Assembly: GCF_012849375.1 (NCBI RefSeq)
Contig: NZ_CP051684.1
Coordinates: forward strand, 434,001 to 498,000
Source: Duganella dendranthematis
GTDB taxonomy: Bacteria > Pseudomonadota > Gammaproteobacteria > Burkholderiales > Burkholderiaceae_D
Direction of reading: 5' to 3'
DNA length: 64,000 nt
Position 1 is the first letter of the stretch. Each line of letters starts with the position of its first letter. Positions 9,701 to 17,565 of the stretch are shown piece after piece. Under the pieces are notes generated by a model. The model did not search any database. It was not told where the DNA came from and saw only the letters and a list, made by a program, of their open reading frames with translations. The position numbers and the translations under genes are program-made.

Positions 9701-10516
9701 TCGCTCCCCGCGCTCGGCCTGGGCGAAGAATTCGCCAAAGCCCGCAATCAGATCGGCCTTGGTGAACACCACGTACACCGGCGCAAATACCTCCAGCCGC
9801 TCGATCAGATCCTGCACCCGCTTGCGCAGGCTGCGCGCCAGCTGGATGCCGGCTTCCGGATCGTCGCCGCGCAGCTCCGCGATGCTGACCGCGATGATGA
9901 TGCCGTTGACCGGCGCGCGACGGCGGTACTTCTTCAGCAGATCCAGAAAGCCGAACCACTCGGCGCGATGCTCGTCCTGCACCGAATAGCGGCCGGCCGT
10001 GTCGAGCAAAATGCCTTCGGTGGTGAAGAACCAGTCGCAGTTGCGCGTGCCGCCCACGCCTTGCAGCACCTTGCCGTCAGCGAAGGGGAACTGCAAGCCG
10101 GAGTTGGTGATGGCCGTGCTCTTGCCGGCCGCCGGATTCCCGATGATCATGTACCACGGCAGCTCATACAGGGCGCTCGCGCCGGCGACGATGCCCAGCT
10201 TCGATCCCTTGATCGTCTCGATCGCCTTCATCATGCTGTCGCGGATGACCTTGACCTCGGCCGCGGAGGGATCGGCGGACGGCTCCTGCTTGCCGATGAC
10301 CTCTCCCAGCCGCTCCGACTCGCGCCGCGCGCGCCAGCGGCGCCACCACCACACGGCGCCGACCAGCGCCAGCATCAGGACGATGGCCAGCAGCGCCCAC
10401 ATCAGCGCCAATTCCAGCACTTGCGCGCCGAGGTAGAACAAGGCCGCCACCGCCGTCAGGCCGAGGATGGTGAGATTGCGGCTATCGGTGAGGAAGCTCC
10501 AGGTTCTGCGCAGCAT
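6710..10516 (-). CDS. tssM: Type VI secretion membrane complex protein TssM (IcmF family)
   Basis: At 1268 residues this is a full-length TssM. Two N-terminal membrane helices lie near residues 17-58. A cytoplasmic NTPase-like domain follows, with a Walker A motif GNPAAGKST at residues 126-134 and a downstream LLDTAGRY. A third membrane segment lies near residue 440, followed by a long periplasmic IcmF-related region and an Ala/Pro/Thr-rich tail (about 1215-1268). TssM spans the inner membrane and, with TssL and TssJ, forms the trans-envelope channel. Not every TssM keeps the Walker A motif; here it is intact. The gene is preceded by the M15 peptidase gene and coupled to tagF. Confidence 0.96.
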   Translation of the reverse strand: MLRRTWSFLTDSRNLTILGLTAVAALFYLGAQVLELALMWALLAIVLMLALVGAVWWWRRWRARRESERLGEVIGKQEPSADPSAAEVKVIRDSMMKAIETIKGSKLGIVAGASALYELPWYMIIGNPAAGKSTAITNSGLQFPFADGKVLQGVGGTRNCDWFFTTEGILLDTAGRYSVQDEHRAEWFGFLDLLKKYRRRAPVNGIIIAVSIAELRGDDPEAGIQLARSLRKRVQDLIERLEVFAPVYVVFTKADLIAGFGEFFAQAERGERERVWGATMPYQRKTSSQQVMAFFDHAFDELCDGLKAMSLATMGQQRRERMEPGVFTFPLEFSTIRTPLRAFLVTLFEENPFQFKPVFRGFYFTSALQEGMPRSEQSQRVARRFALTMPDVAPLSTSGHSGFFLLNLFRKVIFADKDLVSQYASKNKVRLKYAAFFAAVLMLGASLGGWSWSYMGNRQLVSNVQADLDKVIKLQAKRLDLQSRLEALEIIQDRIEQLEKYRASRPWSLRMGLYQGDQLERKLREEYFAGVKNVMLMPVVANLETLLSEMNAHASELQPSGAGAVSAVTSTAGRQFQEASPTNVDDAYNALKSYLMLADKSHAEGSHLNDQLPRHWRAWLENNRGAMPREQMIHSAERLMTFYLAQIPDPAWPRIDPKLALVDQARENLRRVVRGMPARERVYADIRARANTRFPSMTVARMVGEQDQALVTGSYAVPGAYTRDAWEKFVQDAFRDAASRELQSTDWVLKTAARDDLTLEGSPEQIQKGLTDLYKADYAREWQKFVQGVSIANLNGFDAAVTAMNRLGDPQLSPLSKLLTALHQQTSWDNPTAISAEVKEAQTGFVNWVKYSVLRRSPAQININLPANSADKPMGPVGREFAGIGKLVAAKDKDASLMRAYMEMLSKLRGRLNQLKNQGDPGPGARQFMQQTLDGSGSELADALRYVDEQMLVGMTDTQKQAIRPILVRPLMHIFAVLIGPAETEINKTWVAQVYEPFQKTLAPKYPFSPDARTEAASAEIAQFFGPDGAVAKFATTTLGTLVLRRGDVLAPRTWADMGISLSPQMVLRFPSWIAPLAAGGVASSQSGPQTVFQIQPMPASGTLEYTVEIDGQQLRYRNTPAQWANMVHPSPQGAPGARITAVAMDGRSVDIFNEPGQFGLKRMIDTATKQKRDGGVFELRWSSGVITVAMGLKIISSPESAASASPDQGFRGMRLPETIVGGPPATTTATAPPAAAGASPAAFMPAAGATPTAPATLAPAAPTGATQ

Positions 10517-10615
10517 AGAAGGTGTCCGGCGAAGACGGCGACGCCCAGGCGGCGGGCGGACCGATCAATGTTGCCACCAACAAAGCGGGAATTTCTTGCG
10601 CAAGAACAATGGCGC

Positions 10616-11467
10616 TTACTTCTTCACCGTGCCCGGCACGCGCAATTCGGTGTGGCCGAAGTCCATCATGGTCCAGCGCCCGCCCCAGGTCAGGCCGGCC
10701 GCTTCGGCGGCGACGCCGTACAGCTGGTAGCCGCGCATGGCCCAGGGATCCTTTTCCGAGATCACCAGTTTACCGTCGCGCAGAAAGGCGCAGTCGGCGG
10801 CCAGGCCGAACTGGTGATAGCTCTGGAAAGCCTTGGCATTGGTCACGCTGGGTCCGGCGGCGGCCAGCGTATTCTGCCGCTCCGGGCTACGGTAGCCCTC
10901 CAGGATCGCCATGTCGTAGCCGTGGCGCTCCTTCATGATGCGAAACACGAGCAGCAGGCGCTGCGCGAAGGCCGGATCGAGCAGCTGCCAGTTGCGGTTG
11001 GCGCTGTCGAGCATCGGCCGCACCAGCGTCACCTCGGCGGTAGTGAACACCAGCGGCGGTGGTGGCGTTGGCGCAGTCAGTTGCTCCCCTTGCAGCAGAC
11101 CGGCGATCTGGTCGTTGATGGCGTGCGTATCGCTGTCGTAGCCGGACAGCATGCTGCGGCCACTGAGCATCAGCGCCAGCAGCGGTGGCACCGTCAGCAG
11201 CACCATGGCGGCCAGCAACAGCAGATAGCGCCGCTTCAAAAAACTCAATAGACGATGCACCCGGCCGCCCGCCTCGCGGCCCAGGCCTGCCGCTTGCTGC
11301 ACGCCCTGCTGATAACCGCCGCGCAAACGCCGTCCCATACGGATGCCCAACAGGCCGAGCGACTGCACCACCACTTCCCGGCCGGCCGGAAACAGCAGCA
11401 ACCAGGCGCAAAAACACGTCAAAACGAAGAACAACAGCATGGAAAAGAGAAACATGGTGCGCTCCAT
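10616..11467 (-). CDS. Membrane-anchored M15-family peptidase of the T6SS cluster (TagX-like)
   Basis: The product (283 residues from the ATG at 11467) has two membrane segments, near residues 5-30 and 80-105. A periplasmic D-Ala-D-Ala carboxypeptidase/endopeptidase-like domain of the M15 family follows from about residue 150. Metal-binding residues are visible as SYHQFGLAADCAF (His and Asp) and DFGHTEL (His). In Acinetobacter, TagX is an inner-membrane peptidoglycan endopeptidase needed for T6SS assembly; this gene lies directly upstream of tssM and likely plays the same part. An ATG 18 codons further upstream is open but has no better ribosome-binding site. Confidence 0.85.
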   Translation of the reverse strand: MERTMFLFSMLLFFVLTCFCAWLLLFPAGREVVVQSLGLLGIRMGRRLRGGYQQGVQQAAGLGREAGGRVHRLLSFLKRRYLLLLAAMVLLTVPPLLALMLSGRSMLSGYDSDTHAINDQIAGLLQGEQLTAPTPPPPLVFTTAEVTLVRPMLDSANRNWQLLDPAFAQRLLLVFRIMKERHGYDMAILEGYRSPERQNTLAAAGPSVTNAKAFQSYHQFGLAADCAFLRDGKLVISEKDPWAMRGYQLYGVAAEAAGLTWGGRWTMMDFGHTELRVPGTVKK

Positions 11468-11557
11468 CAAAACGGTCCCCTGCCGCAGACCGGACACTGC
11501 ATCGTAGGCCGTTCGCAGCACGGCGATATCGGCCAGATCAAATGCAAGGGGGATATT

Positions 11558-12334
11558 GTGGAAACGTCGAAACCGAAGCCGGACCTGATGGCCGGCGCCG
11601 CCAGTTCACACCGTCCGGCGACGGACAAGCGCATCCTGGCGCATCTGGAGCATGGCGCCAAAACGCCAGTCCGCGCCGCCAGCGTGCCGGGCTGGACCAT
11701 CGATGGCTGGACGATAGGATTGTTTGGCTTGTTGCTATTGATGTGCGTCATGGCGTGGCTGTTGCACGACCGTACCATCACGCCGGGAACGTTCCGCAGC
11801 AGCGCCAGTGGCGGCGCGATTGCGCATGTAGCGACACGCCATGCGGCGCCCGCTCAGCCTGTGGCGGAGACGGCGCAGGCAGCCGCCATCGTCAATGTAG
11901 CGGCGGACGAGGCCGTCGTCGAGACCGAGACGCCGACTGCAGCGACGGTGGCCATCGCCAACGCGGCCAACTCGGCGAGTGCGGCGAATGCAACGCCACC
12001 GTCTGCCGTTCATCCGCAGACGCCACGGGCGACCGGCGCGGCAACAAGCAAGCCGCTAGCGCGCACACCGGCCACGCCAGCCAGCGCCACGCCGCCAATC
12101 AGCGCCGACACCGACGTCACCCTCCTCACCGCACTGGTGGCGCACGCCGGCAAACCAACCTCCGTCACGCCCGAACGCAGCCGCGACGTCGTCGAGCGCC
12201 AGGACGGCGACACCACCCCGCAACTGCTAGCGCGCTGCAAACAGCTGGGCGTAATCGAAGGCATGCTGTGCCGCTCGCGCATCTGCTCCGGCCGCTGGGA
12301 TACGGACGCCGCCTGCCGCGCACCGGCGCACTAA
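11558..12334 (+). CDS. Single-pass membrane protein of unknown function next to the T6SS genes
   Basis: I do not recognise a family. The 258-residue product from the GTG at 11558 (GGGGG site about 5 bases upstream) has a polar N-terminal part of about 45 residues. One membrane helix follows (about residues 50-68, LFGLLLLMCVMAWLL), then a long Ala/Thr/Pro-rich linker. The compact C-terminal segment has four cysteines (LLARCKQLGVIEGMLCRSRI, then CSGRW and AAC). The open frame continues upstream to 11255, but that part lies antisense to the M15 peptidase and is compositionally unlike a protein. It diverges from the tssM operon, so a T6SS role is possible but unproven. Confidence 0.7.
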   Translation: METSKPKPDLMAGAASSHRPATDKRILAHLEHGAKTPVRAASVPGWTIDGWTIGLFGLLLLMCVMAWLLHDRTITPGTFRSSASGGAIAHVATRHAAPAQPVAETAQAAAIVNVAADEAVVETETPTAATVAIANAANSASAANATPPSAVHPQTPRATGAATSKPLARTPATPASATPPISADTDVTLLTALVAHAGKPTSVTPERSRDVVERQDGDTTPQLLARCKQLGVIEGMLCRSRICSGRWDTDAACRAPAH

Positions 12335-13039
12335 TTAACCGCGCTTGGGGATTTCCAGGCCTTTCGCCACGGCCGGACGCGCAACGAAGGCCGCCAGCAC
12401 GCGCTGCACATTGGTGAACTTGCTGAACTCGACCAGATCGCCGGCGCCGTAGAAGCCGACCAGATTGCGAATCCACGGGAAGATGGCGATGTCGGCGATG
12501 GTGTAGGTATCGCCCATGATCCACTCACGACCTTCCAGACGCTGCTCCAGCACGCCCAGCAGACGCTTGGCTTCGTTGATGTAACGGTCGCGCGGACGCT
12601 TGTCCTCGTAATCCTTGCCGGCAAACTTGTGGAAGAAGCCGACCTGGCCGAACATCGGCCCCACGCCGCCCATCTGGAACATCAGCCACTGGATGGTTTC
12701 GTAGCGACCTGCCGCATCCTGCGGAATCAGCTGGCCGGTCTTGTCGGCGATATACAGCAGAATCGCGCCGGACTCGAACAGCGCCAGCGGCTTGCCGTCC
12801 GGCCCGTTCGGGTCGAGAATGGCGGGAATCTTATTGTTCGGATTCAACGACAGGAAGGCCGGCGACATTTGATCGTTGGTCTCAAAGCTGACCAGATGCG
12901 GCTCGTAGGCCAGCCCGGTTTCCTCCAGCGCAATCGACACCTTCACGCCGTTCGGCGTCGGCAGCGAGTACAGCTGAATGCGCTCAGGATGCTGGGCCGG
13001 CCATTTGCCGGTGATAGGGAATGCGGACAGATCGCTCAT
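12335..13039 (-). CDS. Nu-class glutathione S-transferase / disulfide reductase (YfcG/YghU-like)
   Basis: The 234-residue protein has a thioredoxin-like N-terminal domain beginning IQLYSLPTPNGVKVSIALEE, where the TPNG segment matches the glutathione-binding loop of the YfcG/YghU group. A helical GST C-terminal domain follows (WLMFQMGGVGPMFGQ, then YTIADIAIFPW). Members of this group bind two glutathiones and act as disulfide reductases. The ATG at 13039 gives the usual N-terminus; a GTG at 13054 is the alternative and neither has a strong ribosome-binding site. It converges with the preceding gene with no gap. Confidence 0.9.
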   Translation of the reverse strand: MSDLSAFPITGKWPAQHPERIQLYSLPTPNGVKVSIALEETGLAYEPHLVSFETNDQMSPAFLSLNPNNKIPAILDPNGPDGKPLALFESGAILLYIADKTGQLIPQDAAGRYETIQWLMFQMGGVGPMFGQVGFFHKFAGKDYEDKRPRDRYINEAKRLLGVLEQRLEGREWIMGDTYTIADIAIFPWIRNLVGFYGAGDLVEFSKFTNVQRVLAAFVARPAVAKGLEIPKRG

Positions 13040-13181
13040 GGGATACGGGCTCACAAAAGAAAAGATAGGCCGATTATCACCGAAGAGAGAGAAACGCGCT
13101 TGCCCCCCTGAATTTGACCAATAGCAATTCTTCCCTGCCCCGATCAGTCAACAATAGACGTCTACCCCGATCAATGGAGCG

Positions 13182-14435
13182 ATGACCATGTGGGCTGCAA
13201 TCACGAAAGCAATCAAATCCAAATGGCAAAGACTAACGCGCCACACTGGCACACGGCGCCTGTCCTGGTTTGCGCTCCTGCTTGTATTTGCGCTGGACGG
13301 ATACGTGCTGAGCCTGCTATTTGAGGGCACACAACACGCCGGTCGCACCATTGCGTACCCCGTTCATCCTATCTCAGACAATTGTGCGACGGCGTCTCAG
13401 CAATTCCTTGCGCGCAGCACCCCTGCCGAACGTGCGGTTGCCATCGGCTGGTTTGTCACCGCGGTAAAAGACAACAAAGCAGCCGTTAGCAACGGCTTCA
13501 GTAATACGTATGACGAAATCCCGGCAATCTGCGTTCAAATCCGGGACAAATGGCTGGCCGCCATCGATAATGCGATGCCGCAATTACGACCACTGGCCGA
13601 GGAGCGCAAAGCGCTCGAAACCGAAATTGACAAGGTCGAGTCTGAGATCAAAGAACTGAAAAGCAGCTATAGCACGGCACTGCTGGAGAAAATCGCCCGT
13701 CAAAGCCGCAGCGACTCCATTCTGCCAGCCGATGCGACACACACTAAAAGCACCATCGACGAATTGACTGAGACGTTGGCCGCTTTGAAACAGCAGCAGC
13801 ATAACGCAGCTATCGCCATGGCACAAAACCCTCACATCCTTGCCTACCTACAGTACCTGGCATCCTTACCCATCGATAGCGAATTCAAGAAGGAAGAGAT
13901 TCGCTACGAAAGCTGGCAATTCTGGTACCCCCTGAAAGTGTTGGGCATCCAGGCAGTCTTTATCTTGATACCGCTGCTATTTGCCATCTTTTGGAACGCG
14001 TATTCAATCAAGCGGCAACAAGATACCCAGATTCTGGTGTCATCACACATCATCCTCGTATGCGCCATTCCGATGCTATTGCGGCTACTGTATTTTGTTG
14101 AAGAACTGCTGCCGGAGGAATTGCTCTACTGGCTGCTGCGGAGTCTCGAACAATGGCGACTCGGCTTCATCTGGTACTACCTGCTCATCTTTGCTTGCAT
14201 CGCCGGCGGGCTGCTGCTGATCTACATCGCACAACGCACCTTGTTCAGTACCGCCCGGCTGCGCCTGATTCGCCTGCGCAAAGCCCAATGCCAGCACTGC
14301 GGTGAAAAACTGCGCGGCAAGGAACAAGGCTGGTGCGAAGTCTGCGGCGCCAGCCAGACAGCGCCTTGCCGGCAATGTGGCCAGCCGCGACGTCTACTGG
14401 CGTTCCATTGCAGCCACTGCGGCACTTTGGCTTGA
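13182..14435 (+). CDS. Multi-pass membrane protein with coiled coil and C-terminal zinc ribbons
   Basis: The function is unknown. The 417-residue product has a first membrane helix near residues 27-47 and a predicted periplasmic region with a charged coiled coil (about 135-205, rich in Glu/Lys, KALETEIDKVESEIKELK). Three or so membrane helices lie near 255-278, 285-310 and 325-350. The cytoplasmic tail (370-417) has four CxxC pairs (CQHC, CEVC, CRQC, CSHC), enough for two zinc ribbons. GGAG precedes the start. ATG 13182 and ATG 13188 are both possible. It lies alone between the GST and poxB genes. The zinc-ribbon tail suggests a protein or nucleic-acid contact but no specific role. Confidence 0.85.
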   Translation: MTMWAAITKAIKSKWQRLTRHTGTRRLSWFALLLVFALDGYVLSLLFEGTQHAGRTIAYPVHPISDNCATASQQFLARSTPAERAVAIGWFVTAVKDNKAAVSNGFSNTYDEIPAICVQIRDKWLAAIDNAMPQLRPLAEERKALETEIDKVESEIKELKSSYSTALLEKIARQSRSDSILPADATHTKSTIDELTETLAALKQQQHNAAIAMAQNPHILAYLQYLASLPIDSEFKKEEIRYESWQFWYPLKVLGIQAVFILIPLLFAIFWNAYSIKRQQDTQILVSSHIILVCAIPMLLRLLYFVEELLPEELLYWLLRSLEQWRLGFIWYYLLIFACIAGGLLLIYIAQRTLFSTARLRLIRLRKAQCQHCGEKLRGKEQGWCEVCGASQTAPCRQCGQPRRLLAFHCSHCGTLA

Positions 14436-16157
14436 CTAGCGCAACAGGTTCACCTTCGCCAAGTCGATGAGCTCGGCGGCGCGGCCGTCCATCACCGCTT
14501 TCAGCATGAACAAGCCGAATTTTCCGGCTTCCTCGGCCGTGGTGGTCGGCGGCATGATCAATTCTTGGCGGGCGCTGACCACGTCCACCAGCGCCGGACC
14601 ATCATGCGCCAAGGCTTCGCGGATCGCCGACTCCAGCTGTCCCGGCTGCTCTACCCGGATGCCCTTGATGCCCATCGCCTCCGCCATCGCGGCGAAATTA
14701 GGATTGTGCAAATCGCAGCCGGTATCGAGGAAACCGTTGGCCTTCATCTCCATTTCAACGAAGCCCAGCGTGCCGTTGTTGAGCAGGATGATCTTCACCG
14801 GCAGCCCCAGTTGCAACAGCGTGACAAACTCGCCCATCATCATCGAAAAGCCGCCATCGCCGGAGAACGAAATCACCTGCCGGTCCGGATGCGACACCTG
14901 CGCGCCAATCGCGTGCAGCATGGCATTGGCCATCGAGCCGTGGTTGAACGAGCCGACGATGCGCCGCTTGCCGTTCACCTTCAGATAGCGCGCCGTCCAC
15001 GCGATCGGCGTACCGACATCGCAGGTGAAGATGGCATCGTCCGCCGCCAGTTCGCTGACCAGCCGGGTGACGGCCTGCGGGTGAATCGTGCGCGTGCTCT
15101 CATCGAGCTCGGCCAGACTATCCAGATCCTTGCGCGCCGTCACATAGTCTTCCTGCGCGCTGTGCAGGAAGCTGCTGTCGCTCTTGACGGCCAGCTTCGG
15201 CAGCAGCGCGTCCAGCGTGTCCTTGACGCCGCCAAGCAATCCCAGCGTCAACGGACAACGGTTGCCCAGCGCTTCCGGCCGCAGGTCGATCTGGGCAATC
15301 TTCGCCTGCTCGGGGAAGAACTGGCGATAGGGAAAATCGGCGCCCAGTATCAGCAAGGTATCGCAACGCTTCATGGCCTTGTAGCCGGATGCAAAGCCGA
15401 CCAGGCCGGTCATGCCGACGTCGTAGGGATTGTCGTATTCCAGATGCTCCTTGCCGCGCAAGGTATGCACAATCGGCGCTTGCAGCGTGTGCGCCAGTTG
15501 CATGATTTCCGCGTGCGCGCCGGCGCAACCGGCGCCGCAGAACAGCGCTACCCGCTCCGAGCCATTCAGCAACTCGGCCAATTGATCGATCTCGGCAGCG
15601 GCCGGCAATACCACCGGCGGCGTGGGCAGCAGCCAGTGCGGCGGTTTGGCGTCCAACTTGCTCAGCGCAACGTCGCCCGGAATCACCACCACCGCCACGC
15701 CACGCTTGGCCACCGCCACCCGCATTGCCCGCTGCAGAACTTGCGGCAGCATGGCCGGATTCGACACCAGCTCGACATAATGGCTGCACTCCTTGAACAG
15801 GCTCTCGGGATGGGTGGACTGGAAATAATCGATGCCGATCTCGCTGCTCGGAATATGCGCGGCAATCGCCAGCACAGGTACGCCGCTGCGCTGGCAATCG
15901 AACAGACCGTTGATCAGATGCAAGTTTCCGGGTCCACAGCTCCCGGCGCAGACCGCCAGGTCGCCGGTCAAATGAGCTTCGGCGCCGGCGGCAAAGGCCG
16001 CCCCCTCCTCGTGACGCATATGAATCCACTCGATCTCCTTCTGGCGCCGCAGCGAGTCGGTAAAACCGTTCAGAGAATCGCCCACCACACCATAGATGCG
16101 CTTGACGCCGGCCTGAGCCAGGGTATGTGCCATGTAGTCTGCTGCCGTACCGCTCAT
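14436..16157 (-). CDS. poxB: Pyruvate:ubiquinone oxidoreductase (pyruvate oxidase, ThDP-dependent)
   Basis: The 573-residue product matches E. coli PoxB in length and layout. A ThDP Pyr domain (about 1-180) carries the activating Glu in [15 protein letters not shown] central FAD-binding domain follows (about 190-340), then the PP domain with [12 protein letters not shown] and a closing NN about 25 residues later. PoxB decarboxylates pyruvate to acetate and passes electrons to membrane quinone, often under stress or in stationary phase. The start at 16157 has GGAG 8 bases upstream; the frame is open 33 codons further but without support. It diverges from the flavodoxin-fold gene. Confidence 0.92.
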   Translation of the reverse strand: MSGTAADYMAHTLAQAGVKRIYGVVGDSLNGFTDSLRRQKEIEWIHMRHEEGAAFAAGAEAHLTGDLAVCAGSCGPGNLHLINGLFDCQRSGVPVLAIAAHIPSSEIGIDYFQSTHPESLFKECSHYVELVSNPAMLPQVLQRAMRVAVAKRGVAVVVIPGDVALSKLDAKPPHWLLPTPPVVLPAAAEIDQLAELLNGSERVALFCGAGCAGAHAEIMQLAHTLQAPIVHTLRGKEHLEYDNPYDVGMTGLVGFASGYKAMKRCDTLLILGADFPYRQFFPEQAKIAQIDLRPEALGNRCPLTLGLLGGVKDTLDALLPKLAVKSDSSFLHSAQEDYVTARKDLDSLAELDESTRTIHPQAVTRLVSELAADDAIFTCDVGTPIAWTARYLKVNGKRRIVGSFNHGSMANAMLHAIGAQVSHPDRQVISFSGDGGFSMMMGEFVTLLQLGLPVKIILLNNGTLGFVEMEMKANGFLDTGCDLHNPNFAAMAEAMGIKGIRVEQPGQLESAIREALAHDGPALVDVVSARQELIMPPTTTAEEAGKFGLFMLKAVMDGRAAELIDLAKVNLLR

Positions 16158-16365
16158 AGTCGAATCTCCAGGGAAAGGTCTAAGGTCTGACAATAGGCAG
16201 ATAGCTTGATTGCTGCCAGCTAGTATGATTGCTGAGTGTAGCCATCCGTGGCGCACGCTCCAATCCTCCCATGGGCAGTAGCCAGCACTAACTTTTAGGT
16301 GCGTACTTACGAGTCCGGTATTGGTGCTTTACACTTCAGAATCCAACATCCACACAAGGGCATAT

Positions 16366-16920
16366 ATGAGCAAGACTATCGTTGTCTACCATTCGGGCTA
16401 CGGCCATACCAAGCGCGTCGCCGAGTACGTGAGCGAAGGCGCCGGCGGCGAACTGCTGGCCATCGATGCCGATGGCAACCTGCCGGAAGGCGGCTGGGAG
16501 AAACTGGCAGCGGCTGACGCCATCATCTTCGGCGCCCCGACCTACATGGGCAGCCCAAGCTGGCAGTTCAAAAAATTTGCCGACGCCACCTCCAAGCCGT
16601 GGTTCGGCCGCGCGTGGCAAGACAAAGTGTTTGGCGGCTTCACCAACAGCGCCAGCTTCAACGGCGACAAGCAAGTGTCGCTGATCGCCCTGCAAACGCT
16701 GGCGTCGCAACACGGCGGCATCTGGGTCAGCCTGGGCCTGCCACCGGCCAACACCAAGGCCGCGCAGCGCACCGACATCAACAACCTGGGCGGCTCGGTC
16801 GGCCTGCTGGTGCAATCGCCATCGGACGCCAGCGTGGAAGAAATCCCGCAAGGCGACCTAGATACCGCCAAAGCCTACGGCAAGCGTGTGGCTGACATCG
16901 CAGGTCGTCTGGCCAAGTAA
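16366..16920 (+). CDS. Flavodoxin-fold NAD(P)H:quinone oxidoreductase-like protein
   Basis: The 184-residue product begins with a flavodoxin FMN-binding loop (VVYHSGYGHTKRVAEYV) followed by GAPTYMGSPSWQFKKF, as in the WrbA-like NADPH-dependent FMN reductase group. Such enzymes reduce quinones by two electrons and limit oxidative stress. The ATG at 16366 follows AAGGG by 5 bases; the frame opens 15 codons earlier. It diverges from poxB, another quinone-linked enzyme, across about 208 bases, and is followed by a strong terminator. Its exact substrate is not visible. Confidence 0.88.
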   Translation: MSKTIVVYHSGYGHTKRVAEYVSEGAGGELLAIDADGNLPEGGWEKLAAADAIIFGAPTYMGSPSWQFKKFADATSKPWFGRAWQDKVFGGFTNSASFNGDKQVSLIALQTLASQHGGIWVSLGLPPANTKAAQRTDINNLGGSVGLLVQSPSDASVEEIPQGDLDTAKAYGKRVADIAGRLAK

Positions 16921-16936
16921 ATCCGCGTCTAAACGC

Positions 16937-16968
16937 AAAAGGCCCGTGATTGCTCACGGGCCTTTTTT
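16937..16968 (+). terminator. Rho-independent terminator after the quinone oxidoreductase gene
   Basis: A perfect hairpin (GGCCCGTGA, 4-base loop TTGC, TCACGGGCC) flanked by an A-run on the left and TTTTTT on the right, 20 bases after the stop codon. The flanking A-run means it could also stop transcription from the opposite direction. Confidence 0.93.
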
Positions 16969-17024
16969 CTTCCGCATATGACAAAATACTGTTTTTAACC
17001 CCATGAACAGGTGTAAGAGTCCCT

Positions 17025-17354
17025 ATGCAACTACCTAGCTTCAACGATAAATTTTCCGACAATCTGTCCCTGCTTCCTGCCATGGATACAGTTGCAGCCA
17101 TCGAACTGATCGACCAGTCCGGCACGCCAGTGGCAACGATCGAAAATAAACCAGGCCAGGCGGGATCACTGCGGGTGTATGGCTGGCTGGCCGAAACACT
17201 CGGCGCGATTACCCCAGAAGCAGCGCAGCTCGGCCTGAAGATTTATGCCGAACACACGCAGGATGCCCGCACCAATCCAGGCAAACACCCCAATATCGAC
17301 CGTCTGTTCGACATTAAAACGCCGGCGCAAACCCTGCAGGTAAAAGGCCTGTAA
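17025..17354 (+). CDS. DUF2322 family protein
   Basis: The 109-residue protein has the features I associate with DUF2322: an N-terminal MQLPSFNDKF, a central TIENKPGQAGSLRVY, and a C-terminal segment with AEHTQDAR and GKHPNIDRL. It is soluble, with no signal peptide or membrane segment. No biochemical function is known. An AAGAG site precedes the ATG. It has terminators on both sides, so it is probably a single-gene unit; its 3' end abuts a terminator shared with the convergent tRNA-Asn. Confidence 0.8.
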   Translation: MQLPSFNDKFSDNLSLLPAMDTVAAIELIDQSGTPVATIENKPGQAGSLRVYGWLAETLGAITPEAAQLGLKIYAEHTQDARTNPGKHPNIDRLFDIKTPAQTLQVKGL

Positions 17355-17357
17355 AAA

Positions 17358-17392
17358 CAAAAAGCCCAACCTGTAAGGATTGGGCTTTTTTT
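17358..17392. terminator. Bidirectional terminator between DUF2322 gene and tRNA-Asn
   Basis: AAAAAGCCCAACC, loop TGTAA, GGATTGGGCTTTTTTT: a GC-rich stem with A- and T-runs outside. It serves the DUF2322 gene on the plus strand and the tRNA-Asn gene on the minus strand. Nearly the same sequence follows the other tRNA-Asn units. Confidence 0.9.
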
Positions 17393-17396
17393 ATTC

Positions 17397-17472
17397 TGGC
17401 TCCCCGACCTGGACTCGAACCAGGGACCTGCGGATTAACAGTCCGTCGCTCTACCAACTGAGCTATCAGGGA
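17397..17472 (-). tRNA. tRNA-Asn (GTT), copy 1
   Basis: This 76-base tRNA with encoded CCA folds as a cloverleaf: acceptor TCCCTGA pairs with TCGGGGA, the anticodon loop centres on GTT (CTGTTAA), and the T-loop reads GGTTCGAGTCC. It is identical to copies at 23080-23155 and 23630-23705. Confidence 0.97.
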
Positions 17473-17565
17473 AAAGAGGCCGCATTATATACGGCCGGTT
17501 TTCTGCTGTCTAGTCTGACTTAGGAATGCCGGAAAAACGCGGTTTGGCGGCCCGGGCCGGTTCTG

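Noticed and set aside
11255-11557. Upstream extension of the 258-residue membrane protein
   Set aside because: The extension overlaps the M15 peptidase gene on the other strand and has shadow-like composition; a GTG with a G-rich ribosome-binding site lies at 11558.
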